Of a stretch of DNA of 64,000 nt, positions 1 through 8,643 are shown piece after piece. The translations under genes were made by a program, and so were the position numbers. Positions within the stretch are counted from its first letter, which is position 1. Each line of letters begins with the position of its first letter. This DNA is from Chromohalobacter moromii (lineage in GTDB: Bacteria > Pseudomonadota > Gammaproteobacteria > Pseudomonadales > Halomonadaceae), in contig NZ_JAHXDI010000001.1 in the NCBI RefSeq assembly GCF_023091865.1, positions 1,302,001-1,366,000 of the forward strand, written 5' to 3'. Under the pieces are notes generated by a model. The model searched no databases and was not told where the DNA came from. It saw only the letters and a list, made by a program, of their open reading frames with translations.

Positions 1-1
1 T

Positions 2-307
2 GCCTCGGAATTGCTGGCTTCGTCGCGTTTCACCGAGTTGCTGGTCACGGCTAGTGAGCGCTACGACTTGGTGATCGTCGATTCGCCGCCGGTGCTGGCG
101 GTAACTGATGCCACGGTGATCGGCAAGAGCGTGGGCACGACCCTGATGGTGGCAAGATTCCAGGTTAACCCGCCCAAGGAAGTCGAACTAGCGATGCGGC
201 GTTTGGATACCAGTGGGGTGCGCGTCAAGGGCGCGATACTCAATGGGCTCGAGCGCAAGGCAGCCACGGCGTATACCTACGGCTATTACAACTATTCCTA
301 TCGTTAA
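2..307 (+). CDS. wzc: C-terminal fragment of a Wzc-type tyrosine autokinase
   Basis: The window opens inside this gene; the frame is open from base 2, so the start is missing. The visible part is the end of a bacterial tyrosine (BY) kinase domain: a Walker-B-like stretch LVIVDSPP near residue 25, the DATVIG segment that follows it, and a C-terminus of alternating tyrosines (YTYGYYNYSY). In this family the tyrosine tail is autophosphorylated in trans and controls chain length and export of capsule or exopolysaccharide through the Wza/Wzc machinery at the inner membrane. The glycosyltransferases downstream on the same strand agree with that role. The C-terminus is complete. Confidence 0.85.
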   Translation, partial: ASELLASSRFTELLVTASERYDLVIVDSPPVLAVTDATVIGKSVGTTLMVARFQVNPPKEVELAMRRLDTSGVRVKGAILNGLERKAATAYTYGYYNYSYR

Positions 308-446
308 AAGACGCCTCTGTGCTGACGCCCGGCACTGTTCGGGCGCCTTACGCGCACCACCTTGCTTTGGTTGGGGGCGGGGCGGTTTATACCGTTAGCG
401 TATTTCTTCTAGAAATGGCAAACCTGCCTGGGATGGTATTTGCCAA

Positions 447-1583
447 ATGACGGACGGCGAAATGAAAGACGACTATAAACGGATTGCGGTGTTCCTACCT
501 TCGCTGGCGGGCGGTGGCGCTGAGCGTGTGATGGTAACCCTCGCCAATGGATTCGCGACTCGGGGGGTGCCTGTGGATCTTGTTGTGGTTGCCGCCGAGG
601 GGGCGTATCTGGCGGATGTCTCGCCGCGTGTGCGGCTGGTTGAGCTCGGTGCCTCGCGCGTGCTGTTCAGCTTGCCGGCACTGGTGCGCTATCTACGCCG
701 TGAGCGTCCGTATGCCTTACTCTCGGCGCTCAATCACGCCAACATTATTGCGCTTTGGGCACGCAAGCTGGCCCGTTCGGGGACACGTCTGGTGGTGTCG
801 GAGCGCAATACGCTATCTCGCGATGTGTCGAACAGTCGTTTCAAGCGAGGGTTGCCGTGGTTGATGCGTCTTAGTTATTCCTCAGCGGACGCTATCGTTG
901 CGGTCTCCAGCGGGGTGGCGGATGACCTCGCGCAGACGGCGCGCTTGCCGCGCGAGCGGATCGATGTTGTCTATAACCCCATCAATTCCAACCTGCCTCG
1001 GTTGTCCGAGGCGCCGGTCGTGCATCCCTGGCTGGCCGAGGGCGAGCCGCCGGTGATCGTCGCGGCGGGGCGGCTGACCGTGCAGAAGGACTTCGCCACC
1101 CTGGTCGAGGCCTTCGCGATGGTGCGTCAGACTCATCGCGCCCGGCTGGTGATCCTTGGCGAGGGCGAACTGCGCGCCACGCTCGAGGCTCGTATCGCGG
1201 AACTGGGCATCGCCGAGGATGTAGCCTTGCCCGGCTTCGTGGATAACCCCTATCCGTGGATGCGCAAGTCATCGTTGTTCGTGTTGTCTTCAGCGTGGGA
1301 GGGCTTTTGCAACGTGCTGGCCGAGGCCATGGCTTGCGGCACGCCGGTGGTGAGCACGGATTGTCCCAGTGGCTCGGCAGAGATTCTTGAAGATGGAAAG
1401 TGGGGGCGGCTGGTGCCGGTCGGTGACGCTTCGGCGTTGGCCCGGGCGATGGCCGCGACCCTTAGTGATGAGACTCACCCCGATGTGCGCCACCGTGCCC
1501 GTAGCTTCAATTTGCAGCAGGCGCTTTCCGGCTACCTACACGCGCTGCGGGTGCCTCTGCCGCAAGAGCATCGCTGTGAATGA
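447..1583 (+). CDS. GT4-family glycosyltransferase
   Basis: A 378-residue cytoplasmic glycosyltransferase of the GT-B fold. The N-terminal glycine-rich motif PSLAGGGAERVM (residues ~18-29) is the usual acceptor-side start of GT4 enzymes, and the C-terminal half carries the nucleotide-sugar site with the E-x7-E type motif EGFCNVLAEAMACGTPVV (about residue 285-302). Length is normal for the family. It probably adds one sugar of the repeat unit of the polysaccharide made by this locus; donor and acceptor cannot be told from sequence. It is closely similar in layout to the AT-rich glycosyltransferase at 8644. An internal Met six codons in is an alternative start. Confidence 0.85.
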   Translation: MTDGEMKDDYKRIAVFLPSLAGGGAERVMVTLANGFATRGVPVDLVVVAAEGAYLADVSPRVRLVELGASRVLFSLPALVRYLRRERPYALLSALNHANIIALWARKLARSGTRLVVSERNTLSRDVSNSRFKRGLPWLMRLSYSSADAIVAVSSGVADDLAQTARLPRERIDVVYNPINSNLPRLSEAPVVHPWLAEGEPPVIVAAGRLTVQKDFATLVEAFAMVRQTHRARLVILGEGELRATLEARIAELGIAEDVALPGFVDNPYPWMRKSSLFVLSSAWEGFCNVLAEAMACGTPVVSTDCPSGSAEILEDGKWGRLVPVGDASALARAMAATLSDETHPDVRHRARSFNLQQALSGYLHALRVPLPQEHRCE

Positions 1584-1700
1584 TGCTCAACGCATGCTGG
1601 CATCTGGGCTCGGCTAGGTATTCAAGATTATTTATACGTCATGTGGCGCCAGCCCATTTGAGTTTAGGCGCGTCAGCACTCCCGTAAGTTGAGGCGAGCG

Positions 1701-2690
1701 ATGAAACTACTAATACCTACTGAAGGCTCGTTCGGTTACAAGGCCATGTGTCTGGTCCTGGCGGGTATTTATGCCTGGTTTTTGATGGGGCTGGATGTCG
1801 ATGGTTATCTCGATCGGAAAAATTATCTTATCTATGCCCAGCACTCCGATGAAATTTTCGCCATGTATGCCGCTAGTAGCCTCAAAGCATTTATCACCAA
1901 CGAGCCGGTTTGGCTGCTACTCAATATATGGGCTTCCAAGCATTTCTCACCGGAAGATACGCTGCGCATAATCATTTTTTTCTCATCGTTTTTGATTTCT
2001 TTTCTAGTGTTGAGAAGCTACCCGAAGTACGCTTTTTTCTTGATTCTTTTTATTCTGATGCCTCAGGTATTGAAGAATAATATTATCCACTTACGGCAGG
2101 GAGTAGGGATTACTCTGTTTTTTATCGGCTGGTGGTGTCGTTACTTGCCTTTGCGTATCTTCTTCATCGGGCTGGCACCATTGGTCCATGCATCCTTTTT
2201 CTTCATTGATGCTTTGTTTCTACTCAATGTTGCCTTCTCGACGTTTAGAATTTCGACCGTGTGGCGGATAGTATACACCTTGGGCGTGGGCATTGTACTG
2301 GGAGCATTAGGGATCTGGCTGGCCGGTGCGCTCGGGGCACGACAAGGTGGTAGCGATGAATACAGCGCCATGGGCTCGGGGGGGTCGGGATTAGCATTCC
2401 TCTTCTGGGTCGTGTTCTCCGTGATCTTCTTCATGGAGGGTAAGTCATTTCTCAGGAACAACTTCTTTGCGGCGTCGATTTTAATTTTTTATCTCTCTAC
2501 GTACTTTCTGCTTCCGGTCACGGCACGCGTGTTCGAAAGCGGCATGTTGGTATTGCTGCTGGCATCCCTGGGATTGACGGACTGGCGTCGTTACACAATT
2601 TACGGACTTTATGCCTTTTATTTCTTCATGCAGTGGTATCCGGTTCTTGGAATCCCCGGTTACGGCTGGGCCGCCGAAGGCAGTATGTAA
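1701..2690 (+). CDS. EpsG-like membrane protein, candidate polysaccharide polymerase
   Basis: About 329 residues, mostly hydrophobic, with roughly nine to ten predicted membrane segments. The early YLDRKNYLIY segment and the LRQGVGITLFFIGW stretch resemble the EpsG family, which is thought to act as Wzy-like polymerase of exopolysaccharide repeat units at the inner membrane. No other polymerase candidate of this type lies in the first part of the locus, which supports the role. The ATG at 1701 is preferred over an upstream in-frame TTG at 1689 because GAGGCGAG lies just before it. Base composition is more AT-rich than the flanking genes, as is common for wzy genes. Confidence 0.65.
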   Translation: MKLLIPTEGSFGYKAMCLVLAGIYAWFLMGLDVDGYLDRKNYLIYAQHSDEIFAMYAASSLKAFITNEPVWLLLNIWASKHFSPEDTLRIIIFFSSFLISFLVLRSYPKYAFFLILFILMPQVLKNNIIHLRQGVGITLFFIGWWCRYLPLRIFFIGLAPLVHASFFFIDALFLLNVAFSTFRISTVWRIVYTLGVGIVLGALGIWLAGALGARQGGSDEYSAMGSGGSGLAFLFWVVFSVIFFMEGKSFLRNNFFAASILIFYLSTYFLLPVTARVFESGMLVLLLASLGLTDWRRYTIYGLYAFYFFMQWYPVLGIPGYGWAAEGSM

Positions 2691-2764
2691 TCCTAACTTT
2701 ATAAAACGATAATGCATCGACGTTTCTATTTCAGGGATCGGGCGATTTAAGGGGGGAGGGAGAA

Positions 2765-3727
2765 ATGCAGCGTAATGTCTCGTTAGATGTGCTAAAGCTG
2801 ACATTAGCCGTCATCGTGGTAATTTCACATGCCCAAGTATTAATGGGCTATAGCGATCTGGGGTATCAGCTGACGGTGGAGGGGCTATTTCGGATCGTGG
2901 TGCCGATTTTCATGATGGTTAGCGGTTATTTCTTTATTGGCGTGATTCGCACAAAGTCACTTGCTAGCTGGCTGAAAAAAGTAGTGCCGATGTATCTCTT
3001 CTGGATGCTGGTGTATGTGTATTTCTGGCTTGATATTCCGGCGGCGAACTTGCATGAGGTTTTGAGATTACTGCGTGTTGCGGTCATGGGTTATCACCAT
3101 CTGTGGTTTCTCTCGGCACTGATTGGGGCTGCCATCTTACTGTACATGCTGCGCAATTACTCTATGAAAGTCCTTCTGGTATCGGCGGTGATGCTCTATG
3201 GCATAGGCGTTTCCTTGATGTATGCCGGTAATTACGATCTATTTTCCGGCAGCATGCTAGATGCGCTGCTCCTTGAAGGTTGGCCCTATCGCAACTTCTT
3301 GTTTTTTGGCTTCCCTTTCTTCTGTATCGGATATCTGTTGCGGTCTTGGGAAGGGATACGTCAGCTAGATCGCCGTTATTACGCGATCTGGAGCCTGGTG
3401 GGCATGCTCTTGCTGCTGGGGGAATCCTATCTCAATTATGTCAGTCTCGAAGGGCTGCCACATTTCGATATGTATCTGAGCCTCCTGGTCTTTTGCCCTG
3501 GTCTTTTCTTGTGGGTGTCGTCGCTTCATGTCCCTGGTGACAGTACCTCCCTAGCGTATTACGCGACAGCGCTGTACTTCATTCATCCGCTTTTCATCTC
3601 GTTGTTCGAGGCGCTCTCCTATCGGCCCGGCAACATGCTGGCGTTGTTGGCACTGGCGTCGTCGCTGCTTGCCGTGATGCTGCTCAAGGGAAGCCGCAAG
3701 CGCTTGGGATTTGCCTTCGGTGGGTGA
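2765..3727 (+). CDS. Acyltransferase 3 family membrane protein
   Basis: A 320-residue protein with about ten membrane segments. The start RNVSLDVLKLTLAVIVVISH contains the His of the family and is followed by FRIVVPIFMMVSGYFF, the pattern of the acyltransferase 3 (OafA/WecH/NodX) family. Such enzymes move acetyl or succinyl groups across the inner membrane onto surface sugars. A strong GGGGGGAGG-like ribosome site just before 2765 fixes the start. It sits between the polymerase candidate and a glycosyltransferase, so it probably decorates the repeat unit. The acyl group and target sugar are unknown. Confidence 0.8.
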   Translation: MQRNVSLDVLKLTLAVIVVISHAQVLMGYSDLGYQLTVEGLFRIVVPIFMMVSGYFFIGVIRTKSLASWLKKVVPMYLFWMLVYVYFWLDIPAANLHEVLRLLRVAVMGYHHLWFLSALIGAAILLYMLRNYSMKVLLVSAVMLYGIGVSLMYAGNYDLFSGSMLDALLLEGWPYRNFLFFGFPFFCIGYLLRSWEGIRQLDRRYYAIWSLVGMLLLLGESYLNYVSLEGLPHFDMYLSLLVFCPGLFLWVSSLHVPGDSTSLAYYATALYFIHPLFISLFEALSYRPGNMLALLALASSLLAVMLLKGSRKRLGFAFGG

Positions 3728-3808
3728 GGCAGCCACCGAATCGCTGGCGCTTGTTCAAGATCATATCCGCTATGCCCGAGCGCTGTCGGGCATCGGCCAC
3801 TCGAGAGG

Positions 3809-4966
3809 ATGCAATCGCTTATGCTAGCCAAACCGCTGAAGGTCTTACATGTCATCACCGGCTTGACCGATGGTGGTGCCGAGGACTCGCTCTACCAGCT
3901 TTGCAATAACGATCGCCACAACGTTCATCGTGTAGTGTGCCTGATGGACGCCGGACAATACGGACCACGTTTCGAGGCGGCGGGGGTCGAGGTCGTGTAT
4001 CTGCATATGCCGCCAGGCCGCGTGACGTTCTCGGGCCTGTGGCGCTTGTGGCGGACCCTGCGTGAACTCCGGCCAGATGTGGTGCAGACGTGGATGTACC
4101 ACGCCAACCTGGTGGGCGGGGTCATGGCGCGGTTAGCGGGCGTCAAGGCTATTTGCTGGGGAATCCATAACAGCAACCTGATGCCGGGGGTTACCAAGCG
4201 CAGCACGATCTGGGTCGCCAAGGCCTGCGGGGCGTTATCCCGCGTGGTGCCGAGCCGCATCGTGAGCTGTTCGCAACATGCGGTGGAAGTGCATCGCCAG
4301 CTACGTTATGCGGCCATGAAATTCGTGGTCGTGCCCAATGGCTACAATCTACTGCTACTGACCCCCGATGCCGAGGCCAGGGCGCGTGTGCGCCAGGAGT
4401 GGGGGCTCGATGATGATATGCCGCTACTCGGCATGGTGGCTCGCTTCGATCCGCTGAAGGATCATGCCAACTTGATCGCCGCCTTGGCGCAGCTCAAGGG
4501 GCTGGGCTGGGACTTTCGGTGTGCGTTGATCGGCGAGGAGGTGGATGCCGATAACGCTGAACTGGTCCAGCTATTGGAGGATTACGGCGTACGCGAACGG
4601 GTACTGTTAGTAGGGCGACGTAGCGATATTCCTGCGGTGATGAACGCGCTCGATGTGCATGTGCTGTCGTCGCTTAGTGAGGCATTCCCTAATGTGTTGT
4701 CCGAGGCAATGGCCTGCGGCACGCCGTGTGTGTCCACCGATGTCGGCGATGCTGCCTTTATCGTTGGCGATACCGGTTGGATAGTTCCACCCAGCGATCC
4801 TTCGGCCTTGGCAGATCATCTAGCTATGGCACTTGATGAATACGCGGAGGTACCAGCGTGGCAAGCGCGTAAGCAGCGCGCGCATCAACGGGTCGTCGAT
4901 TCCTTCAGCGTACAGCGCATGATCGACGGTTATAGTGCTTCTTGGCATCAGGTGTGCCACGTATGA
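3809..4966 (+). CDS. GT4-family glycosyltransferase
   Basis: About 385 residues with the GT-B architecture. The N-terminal VLHVITGLTDGGAE motif and the C-terminal SLSEAFPNVLSEAMACGTP motif mark a GT4 retaining glycosyltransferase. Two starts are possible: ATG 3809, which abuts GAGAGG, and ATG 3821, twelve bases after it; the second gives the more typical N-terminus MLAKPLKVLHVI. The stop overlaps the start of the polysaccharide deacetylase (ATGA at 4963), so the two are probably co-translated and may act on the same repeat unit. Sugar specificity is not readable. Confidence 0.85.
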   Translation: MQSLMLAKPLKVLHVITGLTDGGAEDSLYQLCNNDRHNVHRVVCLMDAGQYGPRFEAAGVEVVYLHMPPGRVTFSGLWRLWRTLRELRPDVVQTWMYHANLVGGVMARLAGVKAICWGIHNSNLMPGVTKRSTIWVAKACGALSRVVPSRIVSCSQHAVEVHRQLRYAAMKFVVVPNGYNLLLLTPDAEARARVRQEWGLDDDMPLLGMVARFDPLKDHANLIAALAQLKGLGWDFRCALIGEEVDADNAELVQLLEDYGVRERVLLVGRRSDIPAVMNALDVHVLSSLSEAFPNVLSEAMACGTPCVSTDVGDAAFIVGDTGWIVPPSDPSALADHLAMALDEYAEVPAWQARKQRAHQRVVDSFSVQRMIDGYSASWHQVCHV

Positions 4967-5997
4967 ATGCTAATTGGATGACCCGTTTGGCGCGCGCCGA
5001 AGGCGAACCGCTGCGTCCGCCGGCCTTTGTGATTTCGCTGGACTTCGAATTGCACTGGGGCATGTCGGATATCGTGACCACGCCAGAGCACCCTTATATG
5101 CGGCAATTGCTCGGCGCACGCCGTGCTGTACCGGCGATACTTGATCTTTTCCGTGAACGCCATATCCGCGCGACCTGGGCCACGGTGGGCTATCTGTTCG
5201 CCGAGGATCGCGAAACATTGACGCGTTTCTCGCCTGTTAGACGTCCACACTATGCCAATCCGGCACGTGATAACTATCGGCAGGAGATCGGTGACGACGA
5301 GGCAAGCGACCCACTGCATTACGCGCGCTCCCTGATCGATCTGATTGCGCAAACGCCAGGCCAGGAAATCGCTTCACATACCTTCTCGCATTATTACTGC
5401 TATGAAGAGGGTCAGACACCGGATGACTTCAAGGCCGATCTCGCGGCGGCAATGGCCATCGCCAAGCACGCCGGACACCAGCCGAGTTCATTGGTTTTGC
5501 CGCGCAATCAGGTCGACGAGGCCTATTTGGAACCAATGCGCGAGGCGGGCTTTCGTTGCTATCGCGGCAATCCACAGCGTGCGGGGTTCCAACGAAAGTA
5601 TCACGATGCTGCGCCGACTCGTGCACTGCGACTGATGGATAGCTACGTCAATCTGACCGGGCACCACGGCATCAAATGGCACGATCTAAAGGGCGACCCG
5701 CTGAATATTCCTGCCAGTATGTTTCTGCGTCCGCGTCGTGGGATACCGCAACTGAATGCCTTGCGACTTAGACGCATCAAGAAGGCGATGCGCCGTGCCG
5801 CCAAGCGTGGCGAGATATTTCATCTTTGGTGGCATCCACACAACTTCGGCCTGGCTACCGATGCCCATCTGCGTGACCTCGCCGCCATCATCGGTTATTT
5901 CCAGGTTCTTTCCATCGAATACGGTATGCGCTCGATGTCGATGAACGATGTACTGACGCGTCAGGAGCAGGCCTCGGTGACAGCCCCATTGACCTAG
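4963..5997 (+). CDS. Polysaccharide deacetylase (NodB-homology) family protein
   Basis: A 344-residue member of the CDA1/NodB family. SLDFELHWG near residue 25 gives the catalytic Asp pair region, SHTFSHYY (about residue 145) the H-x3-H metal-binding motif, and HLWWHPHNFG near residue 285 the late catalytic His. The family removes N- or O-acetyl groups from amino-sugar polymers or lipid-linked intermediates. No signal peptide is visible, so action on a lipid-linked or nucleotide-linked precursor in the cytoplasm is more likely than on exported polymer. ATG 4963 overlaps the preceding stop by four bases; a TTG at 4942 is less likely. Confidence 0.85.
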   Translation: MNANWMTRLARAEGEPLRPPAFVISLDFELHWGMSDIVTTPEHPYMRQLLGARRAVPAILDLFRERHIRATWATVGYLFAEDRETLTRFSPVRRPHYANPARDNYRQEIGDDEASDPLHYARSLIDLIAQTPGQEIASHTFSHYYCYEEGQTPDDFKADLAAAMAIAKHAGHQPSSLVLPRNQVDEAYLEPMREAGFRCYRGNPQRAGFQRKYHDAAPTRALRLMDSYVNLTGHHGIKWHDLKGDPLNIPASMFLRPRRGIPQLNALRLRRIKKAMRRAAKRGEIFHLWWHPHNFGLATDAHLRDLAAIIGYFQVLSIEYGMRSMSMNDVLTRQEQASVTAPLT

Positions 5998-6103
5998 CTT
6001 CCTAGGCGCTAGCCATCCACGCACCACTTGCCTTCACGACATTTGATCACTGCTTTTGATGACTACTTACCGACGCGCTTTAGCGCGAGGGCCGGGGGGC
6101 TTT

Positions 6104-6187
6104 GTCTTCAAAAACAAGTCTTCAAAAACAAGTCTTCAAAAACAAGTCTTCAACAAACGGGCCTTCAAGAGCGGACCTTCAAAACGT
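6104..6187 (+). repeat. Six-unit 14-bp tandem repeat
   Basis: Directly repeated 14-mers: three perfect copies of gtcttcaaaaacaa (6104-6145) followed by three degraded copies, each keeping a CTTCAA core. The array lies in the leader between the deacetylase and the glycosyltransferase start at 6226 and ends about 25 bases before the ribosome site. A short inverted repeat CGCGCT-TT-AGCGCG (6074-6087) stands just upstream. It is not a CRISPR (no spacers). Confidence 0.9.
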
Positions 6188-6225
6188 GCCCCGCAGATGA
6201 TCTCCACTGCAGAGGAGTTGTTTCC

Positions 6226-7371
6226 ATGAACGATAAAACGATTGTGCTGGTTTCCAACACGTCCTGGTCTCTCTACAACTTCTGCCAGGGATTTTTGAGG
6301 GCGCTAGAGAGGCGCGGTTTTCGTGTGGTGTGTCTGGTGCCCAACGACGACTATTCGCAACGCTTGCTCGATGAATTCGGCGTCACCCTGCGAAGCATGC
6401 CCATGGACGGCAAGAGCACCGCCCCTGCGCGGGAGGGGAAGTGCCTGTTCTGGCTGTATGGGCAGTTGCGCGCGCTGCGTCCCGCCTTTGTTTTCAACTT
6501 CACGGTCAAGGCGAACATCTATGCGGGATTAGCGTGCCGCGCTCTGAGAATTCCGTATGCCAATACCGTCACCGGCTTGGGGACGGCTTTCCTGCATGAC
6601 AGTCACTTATTCCGCCAAGTTCGACGGCTCTATGGCGTGGCCAATGCCGGGGCGAACAGGGTGTTTTTCCTCAACCCGGATGACCGCGAGGTCTTTGAGC
6701 GCCAAGGCATGTTGCAAAAAGTCGACTGGGGGATGTTGCCGGGCGCGGGGGTTGATGTAACGCGCTTTGCGTTTACACCGCTGCCTCAGGAAGGGCCCTT
6801 CACCTTTGTATTGATCGCACGGCTGCTGGGCGACAAGGGTGTGCGCGAGTACGTCGCGGCGGCCGTGCAGGTGCGTAGGGAAAATCCCGAAACACGATTT
6901 TTGATCGTCGGGCCCAAGGGTGTCAGCAATCGCACGGCAATTGATGACGACGAGATCGAGGCTTGGCACGAGCGGGGTGTCGTCGAATATGTCGGCGCCC
7001 AGGACGACGTGCGTCCCTGGCTCGCCCAGTCCCATGTGTTGGTATTGCCGTCCTACCGTGAAGGCTTACCGACCACCGTATTGGAGGCGGGCGCGATGGG
7101 GAGGCCAACTATCGCCACTGATGTGCCGGGATGTCGCCATGCCGTGGCCGATGGAGAAACCGGTTGGTTGTGCCGCGTCAAGGACGTCGAGTCGCTGGCG
7201 GCGCGTATGCGCGCGTGCCTGGTAATGACGCCGTGGGCGCTTTCCCGCGTAGGAGTAGCAGCGCGCCGGCGTGCGGAGAAAGAGTTCTCGCAGGACATCG
7301 TCGTAATGGGATACCTGGCCTGCCTGGAAAGCGGCCTGATGAGTCACCAACGCGTAAAAATGGAGGCATGA
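6226..7371 (+). CDS. GT4-family glycosyltransferase, PglA-like
   Basis: About 381 residues from ATG 6226, which follows AGAGGAG at a good distance; longer readings would translate the tandem repeat and are rejected. The N-terminus VSNTSWSLYNFCQGFLRAL, the central TVTGLGTAF and GAGVDVTRF, and the donor-site region REGLPTTVLEAGAMGRPTIA are typical of PglA/WbpX-type GT4 enzymes that add HexNAc residues to undecaprenyl-diphosphate-linked sugars. The stop overlaps the galE start region (ATGATG at 7368), so transfer and UDP-sugar supply are coupled. Confidence 0.85.
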   Translation: MNDKTIVLVSNTSWSLYNFCQGFLRALERRGFRVVCLVPNDDYSQRLLDEFGVTLRSMPMDGKSTAPAREGKCLFWLYGQLRALRPAFVFNFTVKANIYAGLACRALRIPYANTVTGLGTAFLHDSHLFRQVRRLYGVANAGANRVFFLNPDDREVFERQGMLQKVDWGMLPGAGVDVTRFAFTPLPQEGPFTFVLIARLLGDKGVREYVAAAVQVRRENPETRFLIVGPKGVSNRTAIDDDEIEAWHERGVVEYVGAQDDVRPWLAQSHVLVLPSYREGLPTTVLEAGAMGRPTIATDVPGCRHAVADGETGWLCRVKDVESLAARMRACLVMTPWALSRVGVAARRRAEKEFSQDIVVMGYLACLESGLMSHQRVKMEA

Positions 7372-8492
7372 TGACGATTTTAGTGACAGGCGGCGCAGGC
7401 TACATCGGCTCGCATATGGTGCTGAGGCTCATAGAGGCCGGCCACGACGTGGCCGTGATCGACAACCTCTGTAATGCCTCGCGTGAGTCGCTGGAGCGCG
7501 TCTCACAGTTGACCGGCAAAGAAGTTGTCTTCATCGAGGGCGACATACGCGACCGTTCGCTATTGGATTACGTCTTTGCGGATTTCGAGATCAGCGATGT
7601 GTTGCACTTTGCTGGGCTCAAATCCGTGGGAGAAAGCGTCAACGAGCCATTGGCGTATTTCGAGAACAATGTAGCGGGAACCATCACGCTGTGTCAGGCC
7701 ATGACGGCGGCGGGGGTCTTCCGACTGGTGTTCAGTTCTTCGGCGACGGTGTACGGCGATGCCACGCGCATGCCGTTGAGCGAAAGCGCGCCCACCGGAC
7801 AGCCGACCAACGCCTACGGACATTCCAAGCTGATGGTCGAAGAGGTGCTGCGGAAGCTGGCGCGGTCTGACCCACGCTGGTCGATCGCACTGCTGCGCTA
7901 CTTCAATCCCGTGGGTGCGCATCCCAGCGGGCTCATCGGAGAGGACCCATCGGGCAAGCCCAATAACCTGCTGCCGTTTATCTCCCAAGTGGCAATCGGG
8001 CGACTACCGGCGCTATCGGTCTTCGGCGATGACTATCCGACGCCGGACGGTACTGGCGTGCGCGACTATATCCATGTCATGGATCTGGTCGAGGGACATC
8101 TGGCGGCGATGCGCGTATTGACAGACCGTTCAGGGGCGAATGTCTGGAACTTGGGAACCGGTCAGGGGTATTCCGTGCTCGAAATGGTGCGCGCTTTCGA
8201 GATGATCTCGCAGCGTGATGTGGCGTATCGCATCGTGCCGCGCCGCGATGGGGATATCGCCGAATGCTGGGCCGATGCCTCGCTGGCAGCAAATGAGTTG
8301 GGTTGGAAGGCTCAGCGTGGTCTGACCGAGATGATCACCGATACCTGGCGCTGGCAGTCGAACAATCCCGAAGGCTATCCAAGCAAACGCGTGGTGAGAC
8401 GTGACAGCCTCGGCAAGCCCGCCGGCGTGGCCAATGCCTTGCCGAAGATCTACCTCATTGATACCGCACGCGCCAACCGCGCTGCCTCGTAA
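7371..8492 (+). CDS. galE: UDP-glucose 4-epimerase
   Basis: Extended SDR epimerase that interconverts UDP-Glc and UDP-Gal (or the GlcNAc/GalNAc pair). The NAD-binding GGAGYIGSHMV is at residues 7-17, the catalytic Ser region is SSSATVYGD and the Y-x3-K motif is YGHSK. The 373-residue product exceeds the usual ~338 residues: after the normal end near WRWQSNNPEGY it has about 35 extra residues. Both ATG 7368 and 7371 are possible; GGAGG at 7362 suits 7371. It overlaps the previous glycosyltransferase and probably provides its donor. Confidence 0.93.
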   Translation: MTILVTGGAGYIGSHMVLRLIEAGHDVAVIDNLCNASRESLERVSQLTGKEVVFIEGDIRDRSLLDYVFADFEISDVLHFAGLKSVGESVNEPLAYFENNVAGTITLCQAMTAAGVFRLVFSSSATVYGDATRMPLSESAPTGQPTNAYGHSKLMVEEVLRKLARSDPRWSIALLRYFNPVGAHPSGLIGEDPSGKPNNLLPFISQVAIGRLPALSVFGDDYPTPDGTGVRDYIHVMDLVEGHLAAMRVLTDRSGANVWNLGTGQGYSVLEMVRAFEMISQRDVAYRIVPRRDGDIAECWADASLAANELGWKAQRGLTEMITDTWRWQSNNPEGYPSKRVVRRDSLGKPAGVANALPKIYLIDTARANRAAS

Positions 8493-8643
8493 CGACCTAA
8501 CCAGAGAAGACCAGGCGTGGCCATCCAGCCACGCTCTAATACTTGTAGTTCGTGTTGTCTGAATAGCTCGTGTTGCATGAATAGTGACGCCTTCCCATAG
8601 GTGAGGTGGGCTTTTGATGCTATACAAAGTAAAGGAATAAGTC

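Noticed and set aside
6104-6187. CRISPR array
   Set aside because: Units are directly abutting 14-mers with no unique spacers and no cas genes are near.
6028-6225. N-terminal extension of the glycosyltransferase at 6226
   Set aside because: It would translate the tandem repeat and lacks a ribosome site, while ATG 6226 has AGAGGAG in place.
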